A stretch of 64,000 bases of DNA. Origin: Tsukamurella tyrosinosolvens. Its GTDB lineage: Bacteria; Actinomycetota; Actinomycetes; Mycobacteriales; Mycobacteriaceae. Made by a program: the position numbers and the translations under genes. Positions 53,453 through 63,193 of this stretch are shown one piece after another (position 1 is the stretch's first letter; each line of letters starts with the position of its first letter). The DNA is taken from NCBI RefSeq assembly GCF_900104775.1, contig NZ_FNSA01000003.1, forward strand, positions 4,402,001-4,466,000. The letters are read 5' to 3'. The notes beneath the pieces are model-generated. The model saw nothing but the letters and a program-made list of their open reading frames with translations, was not told the origin of the DNA and ran no database searches.

Positions 53453-56400
53453 GTGACCCTCGCAGAGGCCGCCCCCTCCCCGGCTCCGGCCGGCACCGAC
53501 GCACCGGACCTGCTCCCGCTGACCGCGGCGCAGCACGGGATCTGGAACGCGCAACGGCTGGAACCGGATTCGCCGTACTACGTGGTGGGCGACGTGCTCG
53601 AGATCGTCGGCGACGCCGTCGTCGACATCGACGCCCTGCGCACGGCGATCGCCCGCACCGTCGCCGAGGCGGGCAGCCTGCGGCTGCGGGTGGCCGAGAC
53701 CCCGGACGGCCCGCGACAGTGGATCGACGACGGTGCCGCCCCGGCGCCGGACGTCGTCGACCTGCGGGACGAGCCGGACCCGCGGGCAGCAGCGGAGGCG
53801 GCCGTCGCCGCCGAGCGCGCCCGGCTCGCGGCGACGTGCGCGGGGATGACCGACCGCGACCTGTTCGCCTTCCGCGTGCTCCGCCTCTCGGACACCGAGG
53901 TCTGGTACACGCAGCTGGGGCACCACCTGGTCTTCGACGGCTACTCGGCCGCGATGCTCTCGCGCCGTGTCGCCGCGCACTACACGGCCCTCCGCACCGG
54001 CGCCGAGCCGCCGAAGTCGCCGTTCGGCTCGTTCGCCGATTTCGTCGCCGCCGATCAGGAGTACCGCGCGAGCGAGCGCCACGAGGCGGACCGCGCCTAC
54101 TGGCGCGACGAACTGACGCCCTTGCCCGAACTGCCGGAACGCCCCGGCGTCGACGGCCCCGCGGGCGAGGTCCGCACCGCGCGGACCGAGCTTCCGGCCG
54201 AGGTCTTCGACGCCCTGCGCCGGGTCGCCGACGAGTCCGGCACCACCTGGGGCGAGGCCCTCATCGCCTGCTACGCCGCCTTCCTGCACCGCACGCTGGG
54301 CGAGTCCGACGTGGTCTTCGCCATGCCGCTCATGTGCCGCAGCGGCGGCGTCGCGCTGCGCACCCCGGCGATGGCCGTGAACGTGCTGCCGCTGCGCCTA
54401 CCCGTGCGCGCCGACGACCGGCTCGCGGACCTGAGTGCCCGGGTCGCGGAGACCATGCGGCGCATGCGCGCCCACCAGCGCTACCGCGGCGAGGACCTCC
54501 CGCGCGACCTGGGCGCGCCGAACGTCGGCGCGCTGCTGCACGGGCGCGGCATCAACCTCAAGGCCTTCGACCTCACCCTCGACTTCGGGGGCTCCGAGGG
54601 CACGATGCGCAACGTCGCCGGCGGCCCGCCGGAGGACTACGGGCTCAGCGTGATCCCCACGTCGTCGGGCGGGCTGCTGCTGGGCTTCGAGGTGGACGCC
54701 CGCTCGGCGACGCAGGAGCAGGTGCAGGGCCGGCTCGACGCGGTGACCGCACTGATCACCGCACTGTCCTCGCCCGACGCGCCCGCGCTGGGCCAGGTGG
54801 AGCTGCTCCCGGAGGACCTGCGCACCGCCCTGATCGACCGCTCCCGCACACCGGAATCCGCGCACGCCCCGCAGGACGTGCCCGCCGCCCTCGACGCCCA
54901 GGCCCGCCGCGATCCCGAGGCGCTCGCCCTGGTCCACGGCGCCGAGCGACTCACCTTCGGCGAGCTCGCCGCGCGGGTGCACCGCACCGCCCGGTTGCTC
55001 CGCGCCGAGGGCGCCGGCGCCGACGACGTGGTGGCCCTGGCGCTGCCGCGCGGCGTCGACCTCGTCGTCGCGATCCTCGCGGTCCTCGACGCGGGCGCCG
55101 CGTACCAGTACCTGGACCCCGGGCACCCCGCCGCCCGGCACACCGAGCTGGTCGCGGACTCGCGCCCGGTGCTGCTGCTGACCGATGGCTCATCCGCTGT
55201 GCCCGAAAGGGTCCCGTCGATCATGCTCGACGCTCCGAACGTCCGCGCCCGACTCGAGGCGTTCTCCGGCGATCCGCTCAGCGAGTCGGAGCTCGCCGCG
55301 CCGCGGCACCCGGACCACCTCGCCTACGTCATCCACACGTCGGGCTCCACGGGCCGCCCGAAGGGCGTCGCGGCCCGCGCGGGCGGTCTCACCAGCCTGC
55401 TGCGGCACCACCGCGCGACGCTGGTGGATCTCGCCGTCGCCGGGGAGCCGGATCGTCGGCTGCGCTGCGCGCACACCTACTCCTTCTCGTTCGACGCCTC
55501 CCTCGACCAGCTGCTCTGGCTGCTGAGCGGCCATGCGCTGCACGTGTACTCGACGGAGACCGCGCGGGACGCCGACGCGCTGCTGTCCGCGTACCGCGCC
55601 GACCGCATCGACGTCGTGGACACCACCCCGTCGATGGCGGCGCCGCTCATCGACGGGGGCCTACTCGACGGCGAGCATCGCCCGTCGCTCCTGATCCTGG
55701 GCGGCGAGGCCACCGGTCCCGCGCTGTGGCGCCGGATCGCGGCCACCGGGGTACCCGCGGTCAACGTCTACGGCCCCACCGAGGCCGCCGTCGACGCCAC
55801 CGCCGCCGTCCTGGCGGGCGAGACGCCCGTCATCGGGCGGGCCGTGCCCGGGACCGCCGCCTACGCGCTCGACGGTGCGCTGCAACCGGTCCGGGACGGC
55901 GAGGTCGGCGAGCTGTACCTCGCCGGGCCGCACCTGGCCCGCGGCTACCTCGACCTGCCCGCCGCGACCGCGGAGCGGTTCGTCGCGGACCCGTTCGGCG
56001 AGCCCGGCTCCCGCATGTACCGCACCGGCGACCGCGTGCGGTGGGTCGGCGACGCCGACCGCGGCGGCTACGAGTACCTCGGCCGCGGCGACGGCCAGGT
56101 GAAGATCCGCGGCTACCGGATCGAGCTCGCCGAGGTCGAGACCGCCCTGGCCGCCGTCGCCGGCGTGACCAGCGCCGCCGCGGTCGTCCGCACGGACGCC
56201 GGCCGGGATCGCCTGGTGGGCTACGTGACCGGCGCCGTGACCGCCGACGGGGTCCGCGCCGCGCTCGGCGACGCCGTGCCGGAGCACATGGTGCCGTCGG
56301 CGGTGGTCGTGCTGGACGAGCTGCCGGTGACGATCAACGGCAAGCTCGACCGCGCCGCCCTGCCCGCGCCGGCGGTGCAGGCGGGCGGCCGCGCGCCGCG

Positions 56401-59400
56401 GACCGACCGCGAGCGGCTGCTCTGCGCGGTGGTCGCGGCCGCCTTCGACGTCCCCGAGGTGAGCGTCGACGACGACTTCTTCGGCCTGGGCGGCGACAGC
56501 ATCAGCGCGATCACCGTGTGTAGCGAGCTCCGGGCCGCCGGCCTCGACGTGCGCCCTCGGGACTTCCTCTCCGGCAGCAGCTTCGCGACCCTCGCCGCCG
56601 GAGCCACCGAGACCGGGACGCTGGACGCGGGCCCCGTCGTTCCGGCCGAGGGTGAGTTCCCCGCGCCGCCGATCGTCGCCGCGCTGCTCGATCTCACCGC
56701 GGATCGGCGGGACATCGCGGGCTACGCGCAGTGGATCGCCCCCGAGCTGCCCGCCGGCGCCACGGCCGCGACCGTGCGGGCCGCGCTGCAGTCGGTCGTC
56801 GCCGCGCATCCCGCGCTGCGGCTGCGCCTCTCGGGCGCCGCGACGCTCACCGTCGACGAGACCGCCCCGCCGCTCGAGGTCGGCGAGGGCGCGGGCACCG
56901 TCGAGGACGTGGCTGCCGACCTGGCCGCCGAGCTCGACCCCGCCGCCGGCGCCGTGCTCCGCGGGAGGATCGTGCGCGGCGACGGCGCCCCGGACCGGCT
57001 GGTCCTGGTGATCCACCACCTCGCCGTCGACGGAGTCTCCTGGCGCGTGCTCCTGCAGGACCTGCCGCAGGCGCACCGGGACGCCGCCGCGGGCCGCGCG
57101 CCCGCGCTGCGCGCCGAGGCGACGCCCTGGCGCGCGCACGCCCTCGCCCTCGCCGAGCAGGGCGAGAATGGCACGTACCGAGGCGAACTCGGCCACTGGC
57201 GGGCCGCGCTCGCCGACGCCGAGCGCCTCGGCGGGCGGCTGCTCGACCCCGCCGTCGACCGGGTCGGCACCGCCACGACCACGCGCACCCGCACCGCCGC
57301 CCCCGTCGCCTCGGCCGTCACCGACGGACTCGCCCACGCCTACCGCGCGAACGCGGAGGAGACCCTCCTCGCCGCCCTCGCCCTGGCGCTGCGCCTGCGC
57401 CGCCGCCGCGCCGGCCTCGCCCCGCAGCGGGCCGCCACGGTCACCGTCGAGGGACACGGCCGCGAGCAGGTGCTGCCGTCCGCCGATCTCGCGCGGACCG
57501 TCGGCTGGTTCACCGTGGAACACCCCGTCCGCCTGCCCGTCCCGCTGAGCGACGCGGACCTCGACGACGCCCTCGCCGGAGGCGACGCGGCCGGGCGGCT
57601 CGTCCGCGCCGTCAAGGAGGCCCGTCGCGGAGTCCCCGGCCGCGGCATCGGGTACGGCGTGCTCCGGCACCTCGACCCGGGGGCCGAGCCGCTGGGCGCG
57701 GCGCCGGACGTGGTCTTCAACTACCTGGGCCGGTTCGCCGCGCCCGACGACGGCTGGCGGCTCCCCGGCGACACGCCCTTCGCCGTGCTCGACCCCGCCG
57801 CGAAGGCGCTCGAACAGGTGCTCGCGATCAACTGCTTCGACGGCGCCGACGGACTCACCGTCGAGTGGACCGCTGCGGGCGGCGTGCTCGACGCGGCGAC
57901 GGTCGCAGAGCTGCAGGCGTGCTGGGCCGAGGCCCTGGCCGCGCTGGCCGCGCACGCCGAGCGGATCGGGCCCGACGGTGGCGGCCTGACCCCGTCGGAC
58001 CTGCCGCTCGTGACGCTGGACCAGGCCGACATCGACCTGCTGGAGCGGGACGGGCCGATCGCCGACGTCCTGCCGGCCACCGCGCTGCAGGTCGGCCTCG
58101 CGTACCAGTCCCAGCTGCTCGCCGACGGCGAGCCCGACGTCTACACGGTGCAGGCCGCGACCTACCTGGACGGCCCCGTGGATCCGGACCGGATGGCCGC
58201 CGCGGCCGCGGAGCTGCTGCGGCGCGTACCCGCGCTGCGCACGCGGCTCGGTTACACCACCTCGTCCGACGTGGTGCAGGTGGTCCCGGAGACGGTGCGC
58301 CCCGATGTCACCTTCGTCGATGTGAGCGACCGCCCGGATCCGGCGGCGGCGTTCGCCGAGATCGCCGCGGCAGAGCAGGCGCGCCGGTTCGACCCGTCGA
58401 CGGCGCCGCTCATCCGGTTCCTGCTGTGCCGCACCGGCTCCGACAGGTACCGCCTCGCCCTGACCAACCACCACTCGCTGCTCGACGGCTGGTCCATGCC
58501 GATCGCCGGCCGCACGCTGCTCGCGATCTACGCCGAACTGGGCGGCGGCCCCGCGGCGCCCGTCCCCGCTCCGCTCGACGGCTACTACCGCTGGCGCGCC
58601 GACCGGGACGTCCCCGCCGCCCGCGCGGCGTGGGCCGAGGAGTTGCAGGGCCTGGAGGCCCCGACGCTGCTGGCGCCCACGGGTTCCGGCGCCGCCGATG
58701 CCGCACCCGAGCGCATCCTGGTGGAGCTCGACGACGACCTGACGCGCGGCCTCGCCGAGCTGGCACGGGCCCGCGGCGTCACGCTGACCGGCGTCCTGCA
58801 CACCGCGTGGGGCCTGCTGCTGGGCCGCCTCACCGGGCGCCGCGACGTGGTCTTCGGCTGCCCCGTCTCCGGCCGCCCGGTGGAAGTGCCCGACGTGGGC
58901 ACGATGGTCGGGCAGCTCGGCGAGTCCATCGCGATCCGCGTGCGGGCGACGCCCGAGCAGCCCGTGGGCGAGGTCCTCGCGGACGTGCACCGCCGCGGAC
59001 TGGCACTCTCGGACCACCATCACCTCGGACTGGTGGAGATCACCCGCGCGGCCGGCCTCGGCGAGCTCTTCGACACGATGGTCGTCACGGAGAACTTCCC
59101 GCTCTCCGACCGGAGCGTGCAGCCGGTCGAGCCGGGGCTGGACCTCACGGGCGTGGACATCACCGACGCCACGCACTACCCGCTCACCGTGGTCGTCCTG
59201 CCCGGCGAGCGGCTCACGCTGGGCCTGGGCTACCGCACGGACGTGCTCTCCGAGGGGACCGTCCGGGCCTACGGCCGCTGGCTCACCCAGGTGCTGCGCG
59301 CCGTCGTGGAGGCGCCCGACACCCCGGTCGGCGCGATCGGCACCCTGCCCGCCGACGAGCGGGCGGCGATGCTCGAGCTGGGCGACGTGCCGCTCCGCGG

Positions 59401-62011
59401 CGCGTACGGGCCGCTGCTCCAGGAGTTCGGCACCCACGTCGCCGCGACGCCTGATCACCCCGCCGTCGTCTGCGAGGACCGGCAGCTGACCTACCGGGAG
59501 CTCGACGAGGCCGCGAACCGCCTCGCCCGCCGGCTGCACGCCGACGGCGTGCGGCAGCAGGACGTGGTCGCGGTCTTCGCCGAGCGCGGGCTGCCCTGGT
59601 ACGTCGCGGTCTTCGGCGTCCTCAAGGCGGGCGCGGTGTACCTGCCGCTCGATCCCTCGTACCCCGCGGCGCGCCTGCAGTTCCTCCTGGAGGACGCGGC
59701 ACCGTCGGCCGTGCTGACCTGTGGCGACGTGCCGGAGGCGGCCACCACCGCCGCCCCCGACGAGGTTCCCGTCCACGCCGTGGACCCGTGGGACACCGCG
59801 GGCGACGCGACCGACCCCGCGCACGCCCGGGCGGGCCTCACGCCGGACGCACTGGCCTACGTCATCTACACGTCGGGCACGACCGGGCGCCCCAAGGGCG
59901 TCGCGGTGAGCCACCGCGGCCTCCCCGACCTCATGGCCTTCGTGGTCGAGGTGCTCGGCTTCCGCCCCGACGAGCGGGTACTGCAGACGGGGTCGCCCAG
60001 CTTCGACATCTCGGTGCTCCAGGTGCTGGGTCCGCTGATGGCGGGCGCCACGTCCGTGATCGCGCCGGACGCCGTCCGCGTGCCGGGCGACGAGCTGCTG
60101 GACTACATCGAGCGGCAACGGGTCTCGGTGATCAACCTGCTGCCCTCCTTCCTCGCGGCGATGCCCGACCACGCCGAGGTGGACCCGTCCGTGATCTTCA
60201 TGGTGGGCGCCGAGCGCCTCGACCCGGAGCTCGCGGACCACTGGGGACGGGGCCGGCGCGCCCTGTTCAACTGCTACGGACCGACGGAGGCGACGATCAA
60301 CGCCGTCACCTGGCGGTACGAGCCCGACGACCCGGGGCCGCTGCCGATCGGCCGGCCCGATCCGAATCTGCCCTGCTACGTGCTCGACGAGGGCCTCAAC
60401 CCGGTGGGCACGGGCGTCCTCGGCGAGCTGTACCTCGCGGGCGACTCGCTGGCGCAGGGCTACCTGCACCGGCCCGATCTCACGGCGGCGACGTTCGTGG
60501 CGAATCCCTTCGGGGAACCCGGTTCCCGGATGTATCGCACGGGCGACCTCGTGGCATGGCGAGAGGACGGCACCCTCTCGTTCCACGGCCGCGCCGACCA
60601 CCAGGTGAAGATCCGGGGCCTGCGGATCGAGCTCGGCGAGATCGAGACCGCGCTCGCGCGGCAGCCCGGCGTGCGCGCCGCGGCCGTGCTGGTGCGCGAC
60701 GACCGGCTCGTCGGCTACCTCGTGCGCAACGACGGCGCGCAGCCCGATCCGGACGCGATCCGGACCGCCCTCGGCGCGGAGCTGCCGGCGCACATGGTGC
60801 CCGCGGCGTACGTCGTGCTGGACCGGCTCCCCCTGGGCCCCACCGGGAAGCTGGACCGGGACGCGCTGCCCGTCCCCGCCGCCCGCACCGATGCGGGCGA
60901 CGACCGCGCTCCCGCGACCGCGGCCGAGGAGGTCCTGCTGGACGTCGCCCGCGAGCTGCTCGGCGACGGCGTGCGCCTCGCCGATGACTTCACTGAGCTG
61001 GGCGGCGACTCGCTCATCTCCCTGCAGGTGGTCTCCCGGGCCCGGCGGCGCGGCTTCGAGCTCAGCGCGCGCGACGTCCTGGAGGGGCGCTCCATCGCCG
61101 GGATAGCGGCGCGCGCGGTCGCCTCCGCGGCGCCGGACGCACCGTCGGGCAGCGACTTCGAGCAGTTCCTCGACGTCCTGCGGCTGGACGGGACCGAGGC
61201 GGCGGACGTCTACACCGGGCGGCACCCGGCGAAGGTCGGCGTGCACACGTTCGGCGGCCAGATCCTGGCGCAGGCGATCGTGGCCTCGGGCGCGACGCTC
61301 TCGGGCACCGGTTGCCTGCCGCTGCACGCCGCGCACACCCATTTCATCGAACTCGGCACGGTCACGGAGGATCTCACCTATCGGGTGACACGGCTGCGGG
61401 ACGGCCGGGGTGCGGCGAACCGGCAGGTCACCGTCGAACAGGACGGACGGATCCTCGCGGTCATGACGCTCGCTTACCAGGCGGACGCCCCGAACCCGCT
61501 GGAGCACGCCGATCCCGCGCCGGAGGCCGGTGAGCCGTCGGCCCTCCCGACGATGGCGGAGCGCTTCGCCGGGCACGAATCGGCGTTGCGCACCCTCGTG
61601 GACGCCTCCCACCCCATCGACATGCGGTTCGCGTCGGACCCGGTGTGGGACAAGCGGGGCACCGAGGACGCGGAGAGCCGGGGCCTGGTGTGGATGCGCG
61701 CCGACGGCGCGCTGCCCGGCGATCAGGTGCTGCACGACGCCGCGCTGGCCTGGGCCTCGGACCTGACGGTGCAGGACCCGATCATCGCCCGGCACGGCCT
61801 GTCCTGGGGCTACGACCGGGTGGGGGCGGCGACGCTGAACCAGTCGCTGTGGTTCCACCGGCACACCCGGTTCGACGCGTTCCACCTCCTGGTCGTGGAC
61901 TCCCCCGTCGCGCGCGGCGGGCGGGGACTGACGACCGGGCACTTCTACGCCGACGGCGAGCTCGTGGCGACGGTGACACAGGAGGCCGTCGTGCAGGTCG
62001 TCCCGGACTGA
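53453..62011 (+). CDS. Two-module siderophore NRPS ending in a TesB-type thioesterase
   Basis: 2852 residues in one intact frame from a GTG with AGGAG upstream. Domain order: condensation (HHLVFDG at 157-163), adenylation 1 (SGSTGRPKG near 630), carrier 1 (Ser1016), epimerisation (HHLAVDG at 1188, GHGRE, FNYLGRF), condensation 2 (HHSLLDG at 1673), adenylation 2 (SGTTGRPKG near 2141), carrier 2 (Ser2520). A TesB-like double-hotdog thioesterase (about 2570-2850; Asp2770, Thr2794, Gln2843) closes the protein. Hand-read pocket codes are about DADDIGVVDK (acidic pocket, so perhaps Arg or another basic residue) and DILNMGCINK (similar to hydroxyornithine codes). Epimerisation makes residue 1 D. Product is probably DHB-D-residue-(formyl)hydroxyornithine. 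Confidence 0.93.
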   Translation: MTLAEAAPSPAPAGTDAPDLLPLTAAQHGIWNAQRLEPDSPYYVVGDVLEIVGDAVVDIDALRTAIARTVAEAGSLRLRVAETPDGPRQWIDDGAAPAPDVVDLRDEPDPRAAAEAAVAAERARLAATCAGMTDRDLFAFRVLRLSDTEVWYTQLGHHLVFDGYSAAMLSRRVAAHYTALRTGAEPPKSPFGSFADFVAADQEYRASERHEADRAYWRDELTPLPELPERPGVDGPAGEVRTARTELPAEVFDALRRVADESGTTWGEALIACYAAFLHRTLGESDVVFAMPLMCRSGGVALRTPAMAVNVLPLRLPVRADDRLADLSARVAETMRRMRAHQRYRGEDLPRDLGAPNVGALLHGRGINLKAFDLTLDFGGSEGTMRNVAGGPPEDYGLSVIPTSSGGLLLGFEVDARSATQEQVQGRLDAVTALITALSSPDAPALGQVELLPEDLRTALIDRSRTPESAHAPQDVPAALDAQARRDPEALALVHGAERLTFGELAARVHRTARLLRAEGAGADDVVALALPRGVDLVVAILAVLDAGAAYQYLDPGHPAARHTELVADSRPVLLLTDGSSAVPERVPSIMLDAPNVRARLEAFSGDPLSESELAAPRHPDHLAYVIHTSGSTGRPKGVAARAGGLTSLLRHHRATLVDLAVAGEPDRRLRCAHTYSFSFDASLDQLLWLLSGHALHVYSTETARDADALLSAYRADRIDVVDTTPSMAAPLIDGGLLDGEHRPSLLILGGEATGPALWRRIAATGVPAVNVYGPTEAAVDATAAVLAGETPVIGRAVPGTAAYALDGALQPVRDGEVGELYLAGPHLARGYLDLPAATAERFVADPFGEPGSRMYRTGDRVRWVGDADRGGYEYLGRGDGQVKIRGYRIELAEVETALAAVAGVTSAAAVVRTDAGRDRLVGYVTGAVTADGVRAALGDAVPEHMVPSAVVVLDELPVTINGKLDRAALPAPAVQAGGRAPRTDRERLLCAVVAAAFDVPEVSVDDDFFGLGGDSISAITVCSELRAAGLDVRPRDFLSGSSFATLAAGATETGTLDAGPVVPAEGEFPAPPIVAALLDLTADRRDIAGYAQWIAPELPAGATAATVRAALQSVVAAHPALRLRLSGAATLTVDETAPPLEVGEGAGTVEDVAADLAAELDPAAGAVLRGRIVRGDGAPDRLVLVIHHLAVDGVSWRVLLQDLPQAHRDAAAGRAPALRAEATPWRAHALALAEQGENGTYRGELGHWRAALADAERLGGRLLDPAVDRVGTATTTRTRTAAPVASAVTDGLAHAYRANAEETLLAALALALRLRRRRAGLAPQRAATVTVEGHGREQVLPSADLARTVGWFTVEHPVRLPVPLSDADLDDALAGGDAAGRLVRAVKEARRGVPGRGIGYGVLRHLDPGAEPLGAAPDVVFNYLGRFAAPDDGWRLPGDTPFAVLDPAAKALEQVLAINCFDGADGLTVEWTAAGGVLDAATVAELQACWAEALAALAAHAERIGPDGGGLTPSDLPLVTLDQADIDLLERDGPIADVLPATALQVGLAYQSQLLADGEPDVYTVQAATYLDGPVDPDRMAAAAAELLRRVPALRTRLGYTTSSDVVQVVPETVRPDVTFVDVSDRPDPAAAFAEIAAAEQARRFDPSTAPLIRFLLCRTGSDRYRLALTNHHSLLDGWSMPIAGRTLLAIYAELGGGPAAPVPAPLDGYYRWRADRDVPAARAAWAEELQGLEAPTLLAPTGSGAADAAPERILVELDDDLTRGLAELARARGVTLTGVLHTAWGLLLGRLTGRRDVVFGCPVSGRPVEVPDVGTMVGQLGESIAIRVRATPEQPVGEVLADVHRRGLALSDHHHLGLVEITRAAGLGELFDTMVVTENFPLSDRSVQPVEPGLDLTGVDITDATHYPLTVVVLPGERLTLGLGYRTDVLSEGTVRAYGRWLTQVLRAVVEAPDTPVGAIGTLPADERAAMLELGDVPLRGAYGPLLQEFGTHVAATPDHPAVVCEDRQLTYRELDEAANRLARRLHADGVRQQDVVAVFAERGLPWYVAVFGVLKAGAVYLPLDPSYPAARLQFLLEDAAPSAVLTCGDVPEAATTAAPDEVPVHAVDPWDTAGDATDPAHARAGLTPDALAYVIYTSGTTGRPKGVAVSHRGLPDLMAFVVEVLGFRPDERVLQTGSPSFDISVLQVLGPLMAGATSVIAPDAVRVPGDELLDYIERQRVSVINLLPSFLAAMPDHAEVDPSVIFMVGAERLDPELADHWGRGRRALFNCYGPTEATINAVTWRYEPDDPGPLPIGRPDPNLPCYVLDEGLNPVGTGVLGELYLAGDSLAQGYLHRPDLTAATFVANPFGEPGSRMYRTGDLVAWREDGTLSFHGRADHQVKIRGLRIELGEIETALARQPGVRAAAVLVRDDRLVGYLVRNDGAQPDPDAIRTALGAELPAHMVPAAYVVLDRLPLGPTGKLDRDALPVPAARTDAGDDRAPATAAEEVLLDVARELLGDGVRLADDFTELGGDSLISLQVVSRARRRGFELSARDVLEGRSIAGIAARAVASAAPDAPSGSDFEQFLDVLRLDGTEAADVYTGRHPAKVGVHTFGGQILAQAIVASGATLSGTGCLPLHAAHTHFIELGTVTEDLTYRVTRLRDGRGAANRQVTVEQDGRILAVMTLAYQADAPNPLEHADPAPEAGEPSALPTMAERFAGHESALRTLVDASHPIDMRFASDPVWDKRGTEDAESRGLVWMRADGALPGDQVLHDAALAWASDLTVQDPIIARHGLSWGYDRVGAATLNQSLWFHRHTRFDAFHLLVVDSPVARGGRGLTTGHFYADGELVATVTQEAVVQVVPD

Positions 62012-62034
62012 ATCCCCAGGGACTGGAACGCGAA

Positions 62035-62068
62035 ACAGCCGCGGCCGGAGTGATCCGGCCGCGGCTGT
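62035..62068. terminator. Bidirectional terminator after the NRPS
   Basis: Perfect 15-base-pair stem ACAGCCGCGGCCGGA with a GTGA loop, between the convergent NRPS and the second binding-protein gene. Confidence 0.75.
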
Positions 62069-62084
62069 CGCGGTGTGGAGCGGG

Positions 62085-63071
62085 CTACTTCTTGAACATC
62101 TTCTCGACGACGTCGAGCGTGGCGATGGCCTTGTCGAAGTCGGGGCGCTGCACCCAGTAGGGCAGGTCAAATGCCCGGTTCGCGGTGAAGGCCGGGAGCG
62201 AGGCGTAGACCGGCTGCGAGCGCAGCGAATTCGCGTCGAAGGTCTGGCCGCTGAAGCCCACGATGAACACCGACGGCTGCGTCACCGTGCTGGGCAGCTG
62301 CTCCGGGGTGATCTCGTACGAGTCGCCGCCCGCGGTGTACGGCTTGAACTTGCCGCTCGCGAAGATCGGTGCGGCCTCGATACCCACCTTGGCGAACTCC
62401 GCGGGGACGCCGCGGTTCTCGATCAGGCCGTAGGCCTTACCCTGCGCGGTCATCGAGAGGAAGGCCACGGGGCCGGGGGGCGGCGTGATGCCGGCCTTGA
62501 CCTGCGCGATGCGCTCGTCGTACTTCTTCACGGCGTCCTGGTACACCTGCGGCTGGTCGAAGGCCTTGGCCAGGAACTCGAACTGCTGGTTCCAGCTCTC
62601 CGCCTTGTTGTCGACGACGAGGGTCGGCGCGATGGCCTTGAGCCGGTCGTAGGCGTCGTTGGTCTGCTTGAACGGGAAGCCGAGGCCGCCGCCGACGATG
62701 AGGTCGGGCTTCTCCGCGGCGATCGCCTCGAGGTCGTAACCGCCGGCCGGCCAGTGCATGAACTTGGTACCGGCCTTGGTGAAGTCGTCCTTCCACGCGT
62801 CGAAGGGCTGGGCCTTCGCCGGGTCGCGGTCGGTGTACTCGGTGACCATGGCGGTCACGGGCAGGCCGAGGTCGTACAGGTAGCCCGCGAGGTTGTAGTT
62901 CAGCAGCACGACGCGCTTCGGCTTGACCGGGATGGTCACGTCGCCCTTCACCGTGCTGACGGTGCGCGTCGCGGAAGCCTCGGTGCCGGAGTCGGTCGAG
63001 CCGCCCCCACACCCGGCGACCAGCCCGACGGCGCACAGGATGGCGACGAGGTATCGCACGTGCTTGGCCAT
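62085..63071 (-). CDS. Second iron-siderophore binding lipoprotein
   Basis: 328 residues. Signal peptide with lipobox VAGC at residue about 21. FecB-type lobes with VTIPVKPKRVVLLNYNLAGYLYDLGLP (core PKRVVLLNYNLAGY) and AAEKPDLIVGGG. It differs strongly from the protein at 50.9 kb, so it may bind another siderophore. AAAGGG upstream of the ATG. Iron box 3 lies 24 bases before the start. Confidence 0.92.
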   Translation of the reverse strand: MAKHVRYLVAILCAVGLVAGCGGGSTDSGTEASATRTVSTVKGDVTIPVKPKRVVLLNYNLAGYLYDLGLPVTAMVTEYTDRDPAKAQPFDAWKDDFTKAGTKFMHWPAGGYDLEAIAAEKPDLIVGGGLGFPFKQTNDAYDRLKAIAPTLVVDNKAESWNQQFEFLAKAFDQPQVYQDAVKKYDERIAQVKAGITPPPGPVAFLSMTAQGKAYGLIENRGVPAEFAKVGIEAAPIFASGKFKPYTAGGDSYEITPEQLPSTVTQPSVFIVGFSGQTFDANSLRSQPVYASLPAFTANRAFDLPYWVQRPDFDKAIATLDVVEKMFKK

Positions 63072-63094
63072 GAAGAAGCCCTTTCTCGGATTAT

Positions 63095-63113
63095 TTAGGA
63101 CAGGCTTATCAAA
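63095..63113. promoter_or_regulatory. IdeR/DtxR-type iron box 3
   Basis: TTAGGACAGGCTTATCAAA matches the consensus at about 14 of 19 positions, just upstream of the second binding-protein gene on the minus strand. Confidence 0.65.
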
Positions 63114-63153
63114 GCACATGACGCGACGTCCGAGGTATCCACCCCGACCCCCG

Positions 63154-63172
63154 TGAGGTTAGGGTAACCAAA
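63154..63172. promoter_or_regulatory. IdeR/DtxR-type iron box 4
   Basis: TGAGGTTAGGGTAACCAAA matches the consensus at about 16 of 19 positions, the best in the window. It lies 22 bases before the DoxX-like membrane gene. Confidence 0.75.
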
Positions 63173-63193
63173 GCCACTCGATACGGTGGTGCC

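Noticed and set aside
55661-62170. A minus-strand frame of more than 2100 codons opposite the NRPS
   Set aside because: Low-complexity Arg/Gly/Val-rich translation with no domains, a shadow of the GC-rich NRPS codon bias.
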